Assembly: GCA_900544025.1 (NCBI GenBank) | Contig: UQTM01000117.1 | Coordinates: 1-5,971 of the forward strand | DNA: 5,971 bases | Direction: 5' to 3' | Source of the DNA: an uncultured Odoribacter sp. | Lineage (GTDB): Bacteria > Bacteroidota > Bacteroidia > Bacteroidales > Marinifilaceae | Part shown: positions 5,959 to 5,971 of the stretch, piece after piece | Layout of the letters: each line of letters begins with the position of its first letter | How positions within the stretch are numbered: the stretch's first letter is position 1 | Position numbers and translations under genes: made by a program | Notes under the pieces: generated by a model | Databases searched by the model: none | What the model saw: only the letters and a program-made list of their open reading frames with translations | Told to the model about the DNA's origin: nothing

Positions 5959-5971
5959 TATATTGTTATTA

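Noticed and set aside
1..5971. CRISPR arrays, tRNA or rRNA genes, insertion sequences with transposase.
   Set aside because: No regularly spaced direct repeats with unique spacers, no cloverleaf or rRNA-like sequence, and no transposase or integrase coding region was seen.

Overview
The window looks like a chromosomal segment of a Bacteroidetes species, most likely order Bacteroidales. Four things point there: a transcription terminator Rho with a long charged low-complexity insert after its N-terminal domain; near-consensus Bacteroidales promoters (TTTG, about 19 nt, TAnnTTTG) in place of sigma70-type boxes; start codons without Shine-Dalgarno sequences; and a gene pair (NVEALA-type small exported peptide plus 6-bladed beta-propeller lipoprotein) typical of gut Bacteroidales. 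The genus cannot be fixed from sequence reading alone.

Layout. Positions 1-191 hold an AT-rich upstream region, a clear promoter and a short leader with a GC-rich hairpin and T-run; they precede rho (192-2069, +). A strong two-way terminator (2090-2122) lies between rho and the convergent katA gene (2176-3642, -), a full-length small-subunit haem catalase with its active-site residues intact. A noncoding stretch of about 780 nt (3643-4420) follows. It contains a weak katA promoter candidate, a small dyad, a roughly 340-bp segment bracketed by an imperfect inverted repeat, and the terminator of the next operon. The right part (4357-5892) is a leftward two-gene operon: a small NVEALA-type peptide (5557-5811) first, then a 6-bladed beta-propeller lipoprotein (4421-5485), with a perfect 12-bp hairpin between them and a long-stem hairpin after them. 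A plus-strand promoter-like sequence at 5926-5958 points out of the window.

How the genes relate. rho and katA are independent housekeeping and stress genes that share only a terminator. The peptide and propeller genes form a functional unit of unknown role: a small cysteine-containing exported peptide and a probably surface- or periplasm-facing lipoprotein. This pair is the least understood part of the window. The other points worth a second look are the rho leader hairpin, the repeat-bearing disordered insert of Rho, the intercistronic hairpin and the inverted repeat upstream of katA.
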